A stretch of DNA of 64,000 bases from NCBI RefSeq assembly GCF_014839805.1, contig NC_051142.1:3348001-3412000 (forward strand). The letters run 5' to 3'. Source of the DNA: Manduca sexta. Its lineage: Eukaryota > Arthropoda > Insecta > Lepidoptera > Sphingidae. This document shows, in pieces, positions 62,841 to 64,000 of this stretch; the first letter of the stretch is position 1, and every line of letters begins with the position of its first letter. The notes under the pieces were generated by a model. The model saw only the letters and a program-made list of their open reading frames with translations. It made no database searches and was not told where the DNA came from. Both the position numbers and the translations under genes were made by a program.

Positions 62841-63759
62841 TCGCAGTAAGATTTATATATTCAAGGAAACGACAATTTGTCGTCTTTGAAGATTTTTGCT
62901 GAATGAGCCAATATATTGTATATTGAATCAAGATCGTTTATAAGCATCTTGTTCTTTACCGTCGAAAAAAAATCTTTGTGCGGTTTAACCGTGTCAATAT
63001 ACCGTATAGAACAATAAAATCTGATATATTGTGTTAGGTAATGTTGAATGTTTTGTATTATCACATTCCCATAGGCTTTGGCAATTAATTTGTTATAAAG
63101 TTCGGGTCACAAATCTTGAAGACTTGTTTACGACTTCTACGATTTCTAAGTTATATTTGACTGTTTTTGTATAATTTTCCATATTGATGAAGTTACATTG
63201 TGGTATAATTTATGCTTTGTGGCTATTTTGTTATTAATTTATTTTGAGTATGTTATCTTTTATAAGACGTTATATTATTTGAAGATATTAAAGTTATCTA
63301 TAATGTTCGTATGAATATTGTAATTTTTTAGTTTAATCATATTATAAAATTTGTAATACAATTTGTATGAAAACATATAGATATATAACATATAGATAGG
63401 ACGCTTTGAAAGAGGTGCCAATTCAAAATTTGTTGTATCTGGTTGTAGTTTGTTTTTGTATTTTCATCTGGTCCTACTGAACAAGTATAAACCAAACCGT
63501 TACAGCTTCCCATCAATAATATTTACAGTAACTTTTACGCGCAAAAAAACCGTCGAAAGATTCAAACCAAACGTAAACACGAGCACATGTGTTCGTGGGA
63601 ACGGCACGCTTGGCTAATGAAGGTAATGGACCTACTGACTTGCTAATCGATCGCGAACAGATCTCTGTAGTCTATACTGCTGAGTCGATCCAACGCTTCC
63701 ACTGTTTGTCGGCGTGTTTGCTTGATTCTGATGAATATTAATTGTAAACTACTGAATAT

Positions 63760-63920
63760 GAGACTTTAAATCTCATGTCTCAGGATGGCGAGCGCAATGG
63801 AATACCAAACAATACTTTGTAATTCAAGGTGTTGGATGGTGTTTATGCTGCTTATGGCCGGTCGTATCGCTTACCATCAAGCAAACGGCAGGCTCGTCTC
63901 GTCAATCAAAGCAATAAAAA
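63760..63920 (-). repeat. Dispersed repeat family A, inverted 5' half
   Basis: GCGCAATGGAATACCAAACA, GGTCGTATCGCTTACCATCA and GTCAATCAAAGCAATAAAAA are the reverse complement of the first half of family A. The open frame over it is a by-product of the repeat. Confidence 0.7.
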
Positions 63921-64000
63921 AAATGTTAATTGTAAGATATTTGTATGAGGAAATAACTAATGTATTTTAAGATCTTTTATACTTAAATTTAAGTTCAATA

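Larger units (their letters stand above)
56967..64000 (+). other. N: Notch intron after the EGF4-6 exon (continues beyond the window)
   Basis: It begins with a consensus donor GTAAGT. No acceptor followed by the missing sixth cysteine of EGF6 and an EGF7-like sequence is visible before the right edge, so the intron is at least 7 kb. It carries family D fragments (59578-59780, 61980-62182), a family B copy (60240-60464) and two family A copies (62546-62840, 63760-63920). The rest is AT-rich with nothing recognisable; a moderately GC-rich patch lies at 59150-59240. Confidence 0.75.

Noticed and set aside
1..64000. Su(H)/CSL-type sites (GTGGGAA, GTGAGAA) as evidence of Notch autoregulation
   Set aside because: About fifteen matches on both strands are scattered through the window, roughly what chance predicts for this length, with no cluster.

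Overview
The window comes from an insect genome and is almost certainly lepidopteran (moth or butterfly). The background is AT-rich and gene-poor. The dispersed repeats are of kinds familiar from Lepidoptera, including tRNA-headed SINEs with ATT-rich tails and remnants carrying the paired 'cgcggg' / 'cccgcg' motifs. The only convincing protein-coding material is two GC-rich exons encoding EGF repeats. The species cannot be told from the sequence alone.

Gene content. The two exons (48567-48844 and 56622-56966, + strand) encode the N-terminal EGF repeats of the Notch receptor: the end of EGF1, then EGF2 to EGF5, and most of EGF6. They join in phase across a 7,777-base intron, giving 207 complete codons of continuous protein. 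The exon with the signal peptide and the start of EGF1 was not found; it lies upstream of the window or is a short exon I could not recognise. The intron after the second exon runs past the right edge. An intact tRNA-Glu (anticodon CTC) gene lies inside the 7.8-kb intron on the same strand.

Layout. 1-48.5 kb: non-coding sequence upstream of the first visible Notch exon (either 5' intron or intergenic). It holds a 366-base fold-back element at 3.06 kb, non-LTR retrotransposon tails at 5.5-5.8 kb, several copies each of six dispersed repeat families (A to F below), a pair of LTR-like direct repeats at 13.9 and 15.9 kb, and a 1-kb GC/CpG-rich island at 31.6-32.6 kb that is the best candidate in the window for a promoter or 5' exon. 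47.0-48.0 kb: three old repeat remnants just before the first exon. 48.8-56.6 kb: the intron between the exons, with a SINE, a few remnants and the tRNA. 57-64 kb: the following intron, with more family A, B and D copies.

Family names A-H are local labels for this window. Family C and the SINE at 35.9 kb are tRNA-derived SINEs on the minus strand. G is the coding 3' end of a non-LTR retrotransposon. A, B, D, E and F are dispersed repeats whose class I could not settle. H is the LTR-like direct repeat pair. Two SINE insertions sit inside older repeats, giving a relative age order. I found no CRISPR array, bacterial operon, viral gene or clear new gene system. The points most worth following up are the Notch EGF details, the fold-back element, the LTR-like pair, the GC island and the perfect 17-bp hairpin at 30.9 kb.
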